DNA of 64,000 bases from Microbacterium yannicii PS01. Lineage in GTDB: Bacteria; Actinomycetota; Actinomycetes; Actinomycetales; Microbacteriaceae. The position numbers and the translations under genes were made by a program. The stretch spans positions 62,001 through 126,000 of the forward strand of contig NZ_CAJF01000009.1 in assembly GCF_000304335.1 (NCBI RefSeq), in the 5' to 3' direction. The notes below the pieces were generated by a model that ran no database searches, had not been told where the DNA came from, and saw nothing but the letters and a program-made list of their open reading frames with translations. Positions within the stretch are counted from its first letter, which is position 1. Each line of letters opens with the position of its first letter. Shown one piece after another: positions 33,214-41,880 of the stretch.

Positions 33214-36200
33214 GTGGTGCGGGGTGGCCTCGAGCGTTGGAAACGGGGTGTCGGATCGCAGGGGGTTCGGCAGGCGATCGGGTATGCCCTCAAGGGGTCA
33301 TGCGACTCGCATCTGCGGTCCGCCGGTGTGGATGCGCTCGCTAGGTACGGGGCAGCTGACACGACAGGCGTGACACGGTTCACCGTGGAGGCGGGAGTGA
33401 TTCGGACCGACGGGCTGGACGAGGCAGCGTTGCGCCGGTGGGTGGATGGGTGTGATCCGGCGACGGGTGAGCGGCGCGGTCGCGATCTGCGTTCGGCTGA
33501 CGCCGACTTGATCCTGGACGGCACAATCAATGCCCCGAAGTCGTACAGCATCGCCGCGTTGATCCACCCAGAGCTGGCGCGCGAGTTCGAGGCACTGCAG
33601 GACCGGTTGCGGGAGCGGGTCATCACCACGTGGCAGCGGGAGCTGAACGCGCGCCGGGGCACCGGAGGTTGCGTCCGTGAGGCGCTGCACCGGGTGGAGG
33701 TGGTCGAGTTGCAGCACCGCCGATCTCGTGCACTGGACCCGCACATCCACCGCCACCTGTGGCTGAACGTGAAGGTCCTCGGCCAGGACGGGAGATGGTC
33801 GAACGTGGACTCCCGCGTGGCGATGAAGATGCACACGCTCATCAACGCGGAGGGGGAGCTCGCCGCCCGCACCGACCCGGACTGGGTATGCGCGCTTGCC
33901 CGCCACGGCTACACACTGAACGCGGATGGCGAGATCACCGAACTGGTCCACGCGGTGCGGCCACTGTCACGCCGATCCACACAGATCGAAGCGAACCGGG
34001 CCATGCTGCTGGCGGAATGGCGGGACGAGCATCCCGGGCAGGAGCCGGGCCCGGATCAGCTGCACCGACTGGACCGGTTGGCGTGGTCTAAGGCTCGCCC
34101 CCACAAGCCCGGTGACATCGACGAAGCCGCATGGGAACACCTCATCGCCGACGAGCTCGAGAGCATCGACCCAACCATCCTCCAGCCCCGACCCGCCGTG
34201 ACCCCACGCTTCGTTGGGGTGGAGGAGCTGGATGTCAGGCTGCTTGCCGCATGCGCCGCGGTCGATGCGGATGCCCGCTCGGCGGCATGTGGGGGAAGAT
34301 TCAGCCCGTTCGACGTGCGCGCCGGTGCCACTCGTGCAGTTGCCTCCTCTGGCATCGTCGCGTCCCGGCCGGTGTTGCAGGAAACGATCGACGAGGTCAC
34401 CCGCTGGGCGCTCGAGTTGACGGTCGATCTGCTTCCCGAAGAGCCGGAACGTCCGGCGCATGTGAAGGGATACATGGCGGTGGCGACCGCGACGCTCAAG
34501 GCCGACCTTGCGGCCCGACTCGATGCGCTGACGCGTGCCGGCGCACCCGCGGCGGAGGGCGAGGTTGTCGCGGCCGCGGCGTCGGTGCTGCGCGACGGCG
34601 TGCAGCTGGATCGTGAACAGGTGCGCGCGGCCGCGGCGATCGCGGGGACGGACCGGCTGGTGTCGGTGACCGGGCCTGCGGGAGCGGGGAAGACCACCAT
34701 GCTGCGGGTCGCGAACAGCGTCCTTGCGGCGCAGGGCAGGCGGATGGTGGTGGTCGCCCCGACGAAGAAGGCGGCATCGGTCGCCGGCCGGGAACTGGGT
34801 GCCACTGCGTCCAGCCTGCACGCCCTGCTCGCCGACCACGGCTACCGGTGGACCCGCGATGGCGCTGGCGGCGAGGTCTGGACCCAGCTCGCAGTCGGCG
34901 ACATCGACCCTGCGACCGGCCGAACCTATGAGGGGCCGCGTCGGTTCCCTCTTGCCGCGGGGGACCGGGTGGTGGTGGATGAGGCGGGCATGATCGACCT
35001 GCACACCGCCAACGCCCTTGCCACCGTCGCCGCCGGCACGGGGGCGGGGATCGCGATGGTCGGCGATCACCTGCAAGCTCGGCCCGTGGGCCACTCCGGG
35101 GCGATGGCCACCCTGACCCGGCGTGCCACCGCCGTCGTCGAACTTGCCGCCGTGCACCGGTTCCGCGACCCGGGCTACGCCGCCCTCACACTTCAGATGA
35201 GGGAACCCGCGTCGAAAGAGATCGCCCTCGGTGTCGCAGCCGACCTGAACGGACGTGGCCTGATCCACCGGGTGGCTGATCATGTGCAGGCTCGCGACGT
35301 GATGGTCGAAGCCTTCTTCCGGTGGACGCGAAACCATCACCGTGTCGCCCTGGTGACTAGCACCAACGAAGAGGCGGACGCGATCAACGAGGCCGTACAG
35401 CAGCGCCGCATCGACACCGGCGACCTCACCACGACACGAATCGCAGCCGGGCAGCACGAGCAACGACTGCTCGAGGGCGACGTGGTGCAAACCCGCCGCA
35501 ACGACCGTGACACGGGCGTCGAGAACCGGGCCCTCTGGACCATCCGCCACATCACCCCCGCCAGCATCGAACTGGCCAGCATGGGCGACGGCGCCGACAC
35601 CCGCACTGTCAGCCTCGATTACGCCGCGCAACATGTCCATCTCGCCTACGCGTCCACGGTGCACGGCATCCAAGGCGAGACCACCGACGCGTCCATCGTC
35701 GGACCCGGCGTCGACGCGTCGGGCCTCTACGTCGGAATGACCCGCGGCCGCAGCCACAACGAGGCGATCGCCATCGCCAGCAGCGACGCAGCAGCCCGGG
35801 ACAGGATCGCGGACAGTATGCTCCGCGGAATCCCCGAAGTCAGCATCGACGACTCCATCCGCGCCGCCCGCACCGAAGTCCAGCGTTCCGCCCGCCCACT
35901 CGCCCCCTGGTCGGATCGCACCGGGCGACCCCTCGGCCACGTCCCCGACATCGAGCGCTCGCACACCCACTACCAACAACAGCACCACACCGCTCGAAGC
36001 AAACTACAGCGCAGCAGCGCGTGGCTGCACGCAACCTGGCGCGCACTACTCGACCTCGACGCCCGCATCGCCAGCACCACCGCCACCGGCCACGCCCGCA
36101 GCGCCGACCGTGACGACGGACTCCACAGCGCCCGCGAGCAACTCGCCGACCAGTATCAATCTCGCAGCAGCAACCACGCAGAACTCGTCAACGCCCACCG

Positions 36201-36357
36201 CCGGACCGCGCAGCTGCTTGAGGCAGCCGAAACCGAACTTCGCGCCCGAGCGACGCTCACGCCCGACCAGCACCGAGGCGAGAACGCAGCACGCGGGGTC
36301 GAGGCGTCCACGCCAACTCCCAGCTGTGTCCAGGGATCCACCTACCTAAGCCGGTAA
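33214..36357 (+). CDS. MobF-type conjugative relaxase with RecD-like helicase domain
   Basis: This 1047-residue protein has two parts. The N-terminal relaxase domain (about 1-300) has the three-His metal motif HRRSRALDPHIHRHLWLNVKV and upstream NAPKSYSIAAL. The helicase/ATPase domain (about 440-880) has VTGPAGAGKTTML (Walker A), DEAGMIDLHTA and a late VHGIQGETTDASIV motif. The C-terminal tail is charged and probably coiled. Such proteins nick oriT, stay bound to the 5' end and unwind the plasmid strand. The usual N-terminal Tyr cluster is not obvious; Tyr24 in AIGYALKG is one candidate, so the N-terminus may be shortened. No coupling protein or type IV secretion gene is nearby. Confidence 0.87.
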   Translation: MVRGGLERWKRGVGSQGVRQAIGYALKGSCDSHLRSAGVDALARYGAADTTGVTRFTVEAGVIRTDGLDEAALRRWVDGCDPATGERRGRDLRSADADLILDGTINAPKSYSIAALIHPELAREFEALQDRLRERVITTWQRELNARRGTGGCVREALHRVEVVELQHRRSRALDPHIHRHLWLNVKVLGQDGRWSNVDSRVAMKMHTLINAEGELAARTDPDWVCALARHGYTLNADGEITELVHAVRPLSRRSTQIEANRAMLLAEWRDEHPGQEPGPDQLHRLDRLAWSKARPHKPGDIDEAAWEHLIADELESIDPTILQPRPAVTPRFVGVEELDVRLLAACAAVDADARSAACGGRFSPFDVRAGATRAVASSGIVASRPVLQETIDEVTRWALELTVDLLPEEPERPAHVKGYMAVATATLKADLAARLDALTRAGAPAAEGEVVAAAASVLRDGVQLDREQVRAAAAIAGTDRLVSVTGPAGAGKTTMLRVANSVLAAQGRRMVVVAPTKKAASVAGRELGATASSLHALLADHGYRWTRDGAGGEVWTQLAVGDIDPATGRTYEGPRRFPLAAGDRVVVDEAGMIDLHTANALATVAAGTGAGIAMVGDHLQARPVGHSGAMATLTRRATAVVELAAVHRFRDPGYAALTLQMREPASKEIALGVAADLNGRGLIHRVADHVQARDVMVEAFFRWTRNHHRVALVTSTNEEADAINEAVQQRRIDTGDLTTTRIAAGQHEQRLLEGDVVQTRRNDRDTGVENRALWTIRHITPASIELASMGDGADTRTVSLDYAAQHVHLAYASTVHGIQGETTDASIVGPGVDASGLYVGMTRGRSHNEAIAIASSDAAARDRIADSMLRGIPEVSIDDSIRAARTEVQRSARPLAPWSDRTGRPLGHVPDIERSHTHYQQQHHTARSKLQRSSAWLHATWRALLDLDARIASTTATGHARSADRDDGLHSAREQLADQYQSRSSNHAELVNAHRRTAQLLEAAETELRARATLTPDQHRGENAARGVEASTPTPSCVQGSTYLSR

Positions 36358-36539
36358 CGCCAACGCACCACGTGGACAGGGATTCGCGGCGCAACACGCC
36401 TCGCAGGGGAGAGACTCAGGCCGTGGCCCACGTGCGCGCGGGACGTGGGTCGGCGAGACGGAGCGTCATTTCCGCGTTCGTCTGATCCTTCTCTCTGTGC
36501 CGACGTGTGCACTGATCTGGGTTCATAGGTGGCTTTTGC

Positions 36540-36986
36540 TCACGACGACGGCTCGACTCTCGCCTGAGGTATCCGATCCCGGGTGTACGTGATGTCGGTG
36601 TAGCCGTGAGGTGACGGAGCACCGCTCGCATCGAGATTGACGAAGACGATGCGCTCGATGGCGAGAATGCGCCGGCGCGTGATCATGTTGCGGACTTCGG
36701 CGCGCATCGTGAGCGATGTTCTGCCGAAGGCCGTCGCCCGCAGCCCCATCTCGATGAGGTCGCCCTGCACGGCGGAGCTGACGAAGTCGATCTCCGACAT
36801 GTACTTGGTCACCGCGCGAGGATTCCCCAGCTGGAGAATCGCGTAGATCGCCGCCTCCTCATCGATCCAGCGCAGGAGACTGCCGCCGAAGAGAGTCCCG
36901 TTCGCGTTGAGATCCTCCGGGCGCACCCAGCGTCGCGAGCGGAAATTGATCTCGTGCTCCGCCTCCGAGGCCGTCGACTCCGTCAC
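36540..36986 (-). CDS. Acyl-CoA thioesterase, hotdog fold
   Basis: This 148-residue YciA/BFIT-like protein has RWVRPEDLNANGTLFGGSLLRWIDEEAAIYA, with the Asn/Asp region and the long hotdog helix. VTKYMSEIDFVSSAVQGDLIEM and the final strand block around IVFVNLDASG complete the single hotdog domain. It hydrolyses acyl-CoA; chain length is not predictable. GTG 36986 with GAAGGGAGC upstream is preferred over the GTG at 37016. It ends a leftward operon after the MFS gene, 26 nt apart, and lies just right of the mobile region. The gap 36358-36539 holds nothing recognisable. Confidence 0.85.
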   Translation of the reverse strand: MTESTASEAEHEINFRSRRWVRPEDLNANGTLFGGSLLRWIDEEAAIYAILQLGNPRAVTKYMSEIDFVSSAVQGDLIEMGLRATAFGRTSLTMRAEVRNMITRRRILAIERIVFVNLDASGAPSPHGYTDITYTRDRIPQARVEPSS

Positions 36987-37012
36987 GGTGCTCCCTTCTC
37001 TCACTTCGTGGG

Positions 37013-38419
37013 TCACAGGCGGACCGCCCGGCGTGTGGCCCGATGGCCCGCATCACGTGGCAGCAGGATCGCCCCGGTGAGCGGCACGACCATCACTGCT
37101 GCCGCCATCACGTAGGCCCAGGAGTAGCCGGATGCGGCGTCTCCCAGGATCCGTTCCGTCGCATCCGTGCCGACGCGTACCAGCAGCGTCGCGACCACGA
37201 TTCCGATGGCCGCGCCTGCCTGCTGAAGAGTGGATGACAGCGTGTTGGCGTTGTTCATGTCTTCGGGCGCGATGTCGGCGAACTGCAGAGTGCCGTACGC
37301 GCTGAACCCGAGCGAGCGGAACACGCCACTGAAGAACAGCACCGTGGTGATCAGCGCGAACGGCGTCGCGGCGGTGAACGAGGCGCACACGGCGAGCAGC
37401 GCGAGCCCGAGCGCGTTCGAGACGATGAGCGTCGTCCGGAATCCCAGCAGACGGATGATCGGTGTGGTCAGCGGCTTGATGCCGAGATTGCCTGCGAAGA
37501 CGGCGATCACGGCGATGCCTGCCAGGAACGCGGACCAGCCGAACGATACCTGAAACTGCAGTGTGAAGAGGAACGGTGCCGCGGTGATCATAAGGCGATA
37601 CACGGTGCCGCTCACGTTGCCTGCCCGGAAGGTGAGGAGACGAAGCGCGCTCAGGTCGAGAAGGGGAGGTTCTCCTCGCTTCATCGATCGCACGGCGACG
37701 GCGCCGAGCACGAGGCCGGCGACGGCGAGGCCGCCTCCGAGCACGAACGCGAAGAGATCTCCTCGGCTCATCACCTCGGCGCCCAGAGTGACCGCCGCAA
37801 GCGCACCCGCGACCAGCACGAAGCCCACGACGTCGAATCGCCCGGCTCGATCAGCCCCTCCGTCTTTCAGAAGGACCCAGCCGGCGACCAGCGCGGCGAT
37901 GCCGAGTGGGATGTTGAGGAGGAAGATCCAGGGCCAGCCGATCGTGTCGCTGATCAGACCGCCAAGAGCCGGAGCGACGACGGGCGCGATGAGCGCGGGC
38001 CAGGTGAGGTAGGCGACCGCCTCGAGGAGGTCCTCGGGACCGGTGGCGCGCAGGACGGCGTATCGGCCGACCGGCACCATCAGCGCGCCGCCCACGCCCT
38101 GCAGCACGCGCGCGGCCGTGAGCAGTTCGAGGGTCGGCGCGACGGCGCATAACGCGCTGGCGATCGTGAAGACGGCGATGGATGCCAGGAAGATCCGGCG
38201 GATCCCGAAGCGTCCGGCGAGCCAGGCGCTGGCCGGGATGCAGACGCCGACGGCGAGCAGGTACGCCACGATCGTGGCGCCGACGTCGACCGGTGCCACG
38301 CCGAGGTCCTGCGCGATGGCGGGGGCGGCCGTCTGGATGATCGTCGCGTCGAGATTCTCCATGAACAGCGCCGTCGCGGCGAGCAGGGCGACGCCTCGGC
38401 TGAAGCTGCGGGGGCGCAC
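37013..38419 (-). CDS. MFS transporter, DHA2-like
   Basis: About 468 residues from GTG 38419, with GAGGAGGACCG upstream. There are 12-14 hydrophobic segments. The first carries LFMENLDATIIQTAAPAIAQDL, the D1 motif of drug:H+ antiporter-2 proteins. LAGRFGIRRIF is motif A, and GRYAVLRATGP follows ARVLQGVGGALMVPV (motif C-like). DHA2 members export drugs or metabolites by proton antiport at the cytoplasmic membrane. It lies between a Gfo/Idh/MocA dehydrogenase and a thioesterase in one leftward operon, so metabolite export is possible. The substrate is unknown. Confidence 0.88.
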   Translation of the reverse strand: MRPRSFSRGVALLAATALFMENLDATIIQTAAPAIAQDLGVAPVDVGATIVAYLLAVGVCIPASAWLAGRFGIRRIFLASIAVFTIASALCAVAPTLELLTAARVLQGVGGALMVPVGRYAVLRATGPEDLLEAVAYLTWPALIAPVVAPALGGLISDTIGWPWIFLLNIPLGIAALVAGWVLLKDGGADRAGRFDVVGFVLVAGALAAVTLGAEVMSRGDLFAFVLGGGLAVAGLVLGAVAVRSMKRGEPPLLDLSALRLLTFRAGNVSGTVYRLMITAAPFLFTLQFQVSFGWSAFLAGIAVIAVFAGNLGIKPLTTPIIRLLGFRTTLIVSNALGLALLAVCASFTAATPFALITTVLFFSGVFRSLGFSAYGTLQFADIAPEDMNNANTLSSTLQQAGAAIGIVVATLLVRVGTDATERILGDAASGYSWAYVMAAAVMVVPLTGAILLPRDAGHRATRRAVRL

Positions 38420-38442
38420 CGGTCCTCCTCGACGGGTGTCGG

Positions 38443-39633
38443 TCAGGCCTCGACGGACGTCCAGGCCCCGCTGTCGCAGGAGCGCTCTGCGGCCTCGAGG
38501 ACCTCGGTCACGCGCCACCCCGCCTCGAAGTTCGGCGACGCCTCGCGGTCGTCGAGGATCGCCTGGAAGAGATTGCGGATCTCGATGACCTTGAGTTCGT
38601 GCAGACCCAGCGTGACCCCAGGGAACGGCCAGAACGCCCCGTAGTTGGGGTGCTGGGGGCCCAGGGTCAGGACCGTGTTGCCCTGGAAGACCTGCGCTTC
38701 CTGACCGCGAAGGAAGAGCTCGACCTTGTAGGATTCCTGCTGGGAGAACCGGAGGGAGCCCTTCGACCCAAGCACCTCGAATCCCAGGTCGAACGGGTGC
38801 CCGTTGCCGACGCGGTTGGCCTCCAGCACCGCGGTGCCGCCGCCCGCGAGACGCCCCAGTACGAACGTGATGTCGTCGTTCTCCACAGGGACGAGTGGAG
38901 CATCGGCGGCAGCGGTGGACCCGTACGAGGCGGCGCCGACGGCCTCGGGGCGCTCCTTCACCGCGGTGGCGAGCTCGCCGAACACGGACGTCAGCGGTCC
39001 GGCGACCTCGTGAACGATGGCGACGATGTGCGAGCCGATGTCGCCGAGGGCACCGAGTCCCGCCTTCGCGCGCTCGTAGTGCCATGTCCGGGGGAGCCGC
39101 GGGTCGGCGTTGGCGTCGACCACGAAGTGAGCCTTGACCGACCAGACGTCGCCCAGCGTCCCGTCCTCGACCAGCTGCTTGGCCAGCTGAACGCCCGGGT
39201 TCCCGAGGTACGAGAAGCCGACGATTGTACGGACGCCGGCGTCGCGCGCCGCTTCCCACATGCGCTTGGACTCCGCCGCAGTGATGGCCAGCGGCTTCTC
39301 GCAGTACACGTGCTTGCCCGCGGCGATGGCCGCCATGGCGACCTCGTAATGCAGCCAGTTCGGTGTCACGATGTCGACGATGTCGATATTGGGGTCGTTC
39401 ACCGCCTCCTGCCAGTTCGCGGTCCACCGGGCGTAGCCCAGGCGCTCGGCGGCTTCCCGTGCCGATTCATCGCTGGCGTCGGCGAGGAGCTCGAGCCGAG
39501 GCTTCGCGCCGAGTTCGGGGAACAGCGTGCTCAAAGCGCCGTAGGCGATCGTGTGCGAACGGGCCATGAAACCCGCACCGATCAGTGCGATGCGCAGCCG
39601 ACGCTGGTCGTCGACGGTAGGAGTGATCGTCAT
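38443..39633 (-). CDS. Gfo/Idh/MocA family dehydrogenase
   Basis: This 396-residue protein has the N-terminal Rossmann segment LRIALIGAGFMARSHTIAYG and VTPNWLHYEVAMAAIAAGKHVYCEKPLAITAAE, with the family EKP catalytic Lys. The C-terminal alpha/beta domain has GDIGSHIVAIVHEVAG, holding Asp and His active-site positions. The family oxidises cyclitols and sugars with NAD(P). Next to iol-like isomerases and an inositol operon, an inositol or inosose dehydrogenase role (IolG/IolW/IolX-like) is plausible but unproven. It is divergent from the isomerase gene at 39798, across an IolR-like site. Confidence 0.88.
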   Translation of the reverse strand: MTITPTVDDQRRLRIALIGAGFMARSHTIAYGALSTLFPELGAKPRLELLADASDESAREAAERLGYARWTANWQEAVNDPNIDIVDIVTPNWLHYEVAMAAIAAGKHVYCEKPLAITAAESKRMWEAARDAGVRTIVGFSYLGNPGVQLAKQLVEDGTLGDVWSVKAHFVVDANADPRLPRTWHYERAKAGLGALGDIGSHIVAIVHEVAGPLTSVFGELATAVKERPEAVGAASYGSTAAADAPLVPVENDDITFVLGRLAGGGTAVLEANRVGNGHPFDLGFEVLGSKGSLRFSQQESYKVELFLRGQEAQVFQGNTVLTLGPQHPNYGAFWPFPGVTLGLHELKVIEIRNLFQAILDDREASPNFEAGWRVTEVLEAAERSCDSGAWTSVEA

Positions 39634-39684
39634 TGAAGCTTTCCTGGACGGGGCCCCGGAGGCCGGGAGCGGCGGACTAGCTGA

Positions 39685-39694
39685 TGTTAGAACA
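39685..39694. promoter_or_regulatory. IolR-like operator site, copy 1
   Basis: The minus strand reads TGTTCTAACA, 9 of 10 matches to KGWCHTRACA, the motif I recall for the GntR-type IolR of Corynebacterium glutamicum. It sits in a wider inverted repeat CTGATGT/ACATCAG (39681-39706) between the Gfo/Idh gene and the isomerase gene, so it could control both directions. Confidence 0.5.
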
Positions 39695-39797
39695 TATTGA
39701 CATCAGTTGTAAACGAAACATAGGCTACGACCGCTCGCCTGCAATCCATGCAGGCACACGCTCCAGCAAGGAAGCTCGAACTGAAGGACACACGCGC

Positions 39798-40805
39798 ATG
39801 AGAGTCGGTCTGTATCTGGCAGGTCTGATGGACCTGTCTTTAGAGGACGCACTCGATCGGACTCGTGAGTGGAGGCTCACCGACGCCGAGGTTCCCGCCG
39901 GCGGGTTCAATCCCTACGGTCACTGCGATCCGGGAGAGCTCGTGGCCAGCGCGGCCCGCCGCGACGATTTCCTCGGCGTCTTCGCCGACAAGGGCGTCAA
40001 CCTCGCGATCCTGAACGCCAACAGCAACCCCATCCACCCGGATCCCGAGGTCAGCGTGCCGCACGCCAAGGACCTTCGCGACTCGATCGTGCTCTCGCGT
40101 CAGCTGGGGCTCGACCGCGTCAACGTGATGTCGGGCAGCGTAGGCTCCGGACGGGGAGCCACCCTGCCGACGTGGTCGCTCGTTCCCTGGGAGAGCGGTC
40201 TGCTCGAGGTACGCGACTACCAGCTCTCGGTTGCAGTGTCGTTCTGGACTGAGGTTGCCGCCCTCGCCGAGGAGAACGATGTGAAGCTCGCCTTCGAGAT
40301 CCACCCGCACATGGTGACCTACAGCCCGGCCAGCCTGGAGCGTTTCATCGATGCGGTCGGCTCCGACTACCTCGGAGTGAACCTCGACCCTAGCCACCTC
40401 TTCTGGCAAGGCATCGACCCATCGCGATTCGCGCGGCGCTTCGCAGGCAGGATCTGGCACGTTGCGGCAAAGGACACGGTCCTCGTCGAGGACGCGATCG
40501 CCGAGTGGGGACTGCTCGATGACCGCTACACCTACATCCCAGCCGACGAGAAGCCGCAGCCTCTCGGTGGCCGCTACCTGACAACGCGGCCGGCGCAGGA
40601 CGGTCCGTGGCATTTCGTCGCCGCCGGCCGCGGTCACGACACTCAGTGGTGGACGGACTTTCTCGCCGATGTCCGTGTCGCCGGGTTCGACGGCGCGGTC
40701 TGTATCGAGAACGAGGACTGGGATCTTCCGCGCGAGGAATCCATTCCCATCGCGGCCGCGACTCTTCGCGCCGCTGTCGGCATAGCCGAGCCCGTCCTCG
40801 CCTGA
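39798..40805 (+). CDS. Sugar phosphate isomerase/epimerase family (TIM barrel), copy 1
   Basis: This 335-residue xylose-isomerase-like TIM barrel starts MRVGLYLAGLMDLSLEDAL. Metal ligands of the family are suggested by Glu in LAFEIHPHM, Asp and His in GVNLDPSHLFWQGID, His in IWHVAAKD and Glu in AVCIENEDW. Members include inosose dehydratase (IolE), IolH/IolI and hydroxypyruvate isomerase. In this setting an inosose dehydratase or isomerase role is reasonable, but the family cannot be resolved by eye. GAAGGACAC precedes the ATG. It is co-transcribed with the related gene 19 nt downstream. Confidence 0.85.
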   Translation: MRVGLYLAGLMDLSLEDALDRTREWRLTDAEVPAGGFNPYGHCDPGELVASAARRDDFLGVFADKGVNLAILNANSNPIHPDPEVSVPHAKDLRDSIVLSRQLGLDRVNVMSGSVGSGRGATLPTWSLVPWESGLLEVRDYQLSVAVSFWTEVAALAEENDVKLAFEIHPHMVTYSPASLERFIDAVGSDYLGVNLDPSHLFWQGIDPSRFARRFAGRIWHVAAKDTVLVEDAIAEWGLLDDRYTYIPADEKPQPLGGRYLTTRPAQDGPWHFVAAGRGHDTQWWTDFLADVRVAGFDGAVCIENEDWDLPREESIPIAAATLRAAVGIAEPVLA

Positions 40806-40824
40806 CCGATTCGAAAGGAATCTT

Positions 40825-41673
40825 ATGAAGCTCGCACTGGACCCGCTTCCGTTTCGTCACCTTCCGATCCCCGAGATGGTCCGCACCGTGGCCGACCTTG
40901 GCTACGAGTGGATCGAGTTCTCGCAGCGTGACGACTTCTTCCCGTTCTACCGCCATCCGCGCGCGAGCGATGAGCTCGTCCAGGAGTTGAAGAAGTCGCT
41001 GAAAGACACTGGAGTCAAGATCGCGTCGGTGCTGCCGATCCTTCGGTGGTCCAGCCCTGACGAGGATGAGCGTCAGGCCGCCGTGCGCTCCTGGCTGCGC
41101 TCCATCGACATCACCGTCGAACTCGGCGTCGACCAGATGAACTCCGAGTTCTCCGGACGCCCTGAGCAGTCCGAGCGCAGCGAGGCACAGTGGCTGAGGT
41201 CCATGGAGGTCATCCTGCCGCGCCTCGAGAAAGAGGGGATCAAACTCAACATCGAGCCGCACCCCGACGACTTCATCGAGGACGGCATCGAGGCGGTCCG
41301 GATGATCCGCGGCATGAACTCGCCGCTTCTCGGGTTCCTGTATTGCGTACCTCACACGTTCTACCAAGGACATGACATTTCGCACATCGTCGAGTACGCG
41401 GGCAAGGACCTCAAGCACCTCCACCTCGCGGACTCCTTCGACTACCGCGCCTCCGGGGGACGCCGCTACCTCCTGAATCCGGCGGAAACCACTGCCACCG
41501 TGCACCAGCACCTTCCGTATGGGCAGGGAGAGGTCGACCTCGACTCCTTCTTCGCGGCGCTCAAACGCGTAGGGTTCGACGGAATCGCAACCGTGGCCGT
41601 CTTCTCGCAGGAGGAGAAGGCCATCGAGAACTCGACCTGGATGCGCGAGGAGACGCTGCGTCGCCTCGCTTGA
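40825..41673 (+). CDS. Sugar phosphate isomerase/epimerase family (TIM barrel), copy 2
   Basis: This 282-residue protein opens MKLALDPLPFRHLPIPEMVRTVADLGYEWIEF. Metal-site candidates are Glu in KLNIEPHPDDF, Asp in HLADSFDY and Glu in FSQEEKAIE. It resembles IolH/IolE-type barrels found in inositol clusters. GAAAGGA lies 6 nt before the ATG. It ends a two-gene unit closed by a strong stem-loop. It is clearly different from copy 1 and is not a recent duplicate, so the two likely act at different steps (dehydration and isomerisation). Confidence 0.85.
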   Translation: MKLALDPLPFRHLPIPEMVRTVADLGYEWIEFSQRDDFFPFYRHPRASDELVQELKKSLKDTGVKIASVLPILRWSSPDEDERQAAVRSWLRSIDITVELGVDQMNSEFSGRPEQSERSEAQWLRSMEVILPRLEKEGIKLNIEPHPDDFIEDGIEAVRMIRGMNSPLLGFLYCVPHTFYQGHDISHIVEYAGKDLKHLHLADSFDYRASGGRRYLLNPAETTATVHQHLPYGQGEVDLDSFFAALKRVGFDGIATVAVFSQEEKAIENSTWMREETLRRLA

Positions 41674-41684
41674 GCAGTCCGCAC

Positions 41685-41715
41685 ACGGCCGACGCATCGC
41701 GGATGCGTCGGCCGT
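41685..41715 (+). terminator. Strong intrinsic terminator-like hairpin
   Basis: ACGGCCGACGCATC (41685-41698) and GATGCGTCGGCCGT (41702-41715) are exact complements around a 3-nt loop. It follows the isomerase stop by 11 nt, as expected for an operon end. The U-tract is weak, as is common in actinobacteria. Confidence 0.85.
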
Positions 41716-41764
41716 TCTGCTGCTCCCGTTCGAGGAGAGTAACGAATCGGCAACAAGGTGTGTA

Positions 41765-41798
41765 TGTCTTGACATTCTCATGTCAATGTCTTTACGAT
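41765..41798 (+). promoter_or_regulatory. Promoter and IolR-like operator for the ABC importer operon
   Basis: TGTCTTGACA (41765-41774) fits KGWCHTRACA at all ten positions and contains the -35 TTGACA (41769-41774). TACGAT (41793-41798) lies 18 nt further as a -10. An additional perfect inverted repeat TTGACAT-TCTC-ATGTCAA (41769-41786) spans the same place. Binding would block the promoter of the importer operon at 41881. Confidence 0.68.
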
Positions 41799-41880
41799 CG
41801 AGCACACCCTGGTGTTGGCAATGCAGCTTCCATTCGGTCAGCAGAGCAGCTAACCCGAGACCTATGAAAGGGCCCGGACG

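Noticed and set aside
33967-35988. 673-codon open frame on the minus strand
   Set aside because: It lies fully antisense to the relaxase gene, whose three-His and Walker A motifs are clear. It is a GC-bias shadow without domain or SD.
38420-39427. Upstream extension of the MFS gene to 39427
   Set aside because: The extra 336 residues are Arg/Gly/Ala-rich, antisense-like and overlap the Gfo/Idh gene. GTG 38419 with a strong SD and the MFS N-terminus is the real start.
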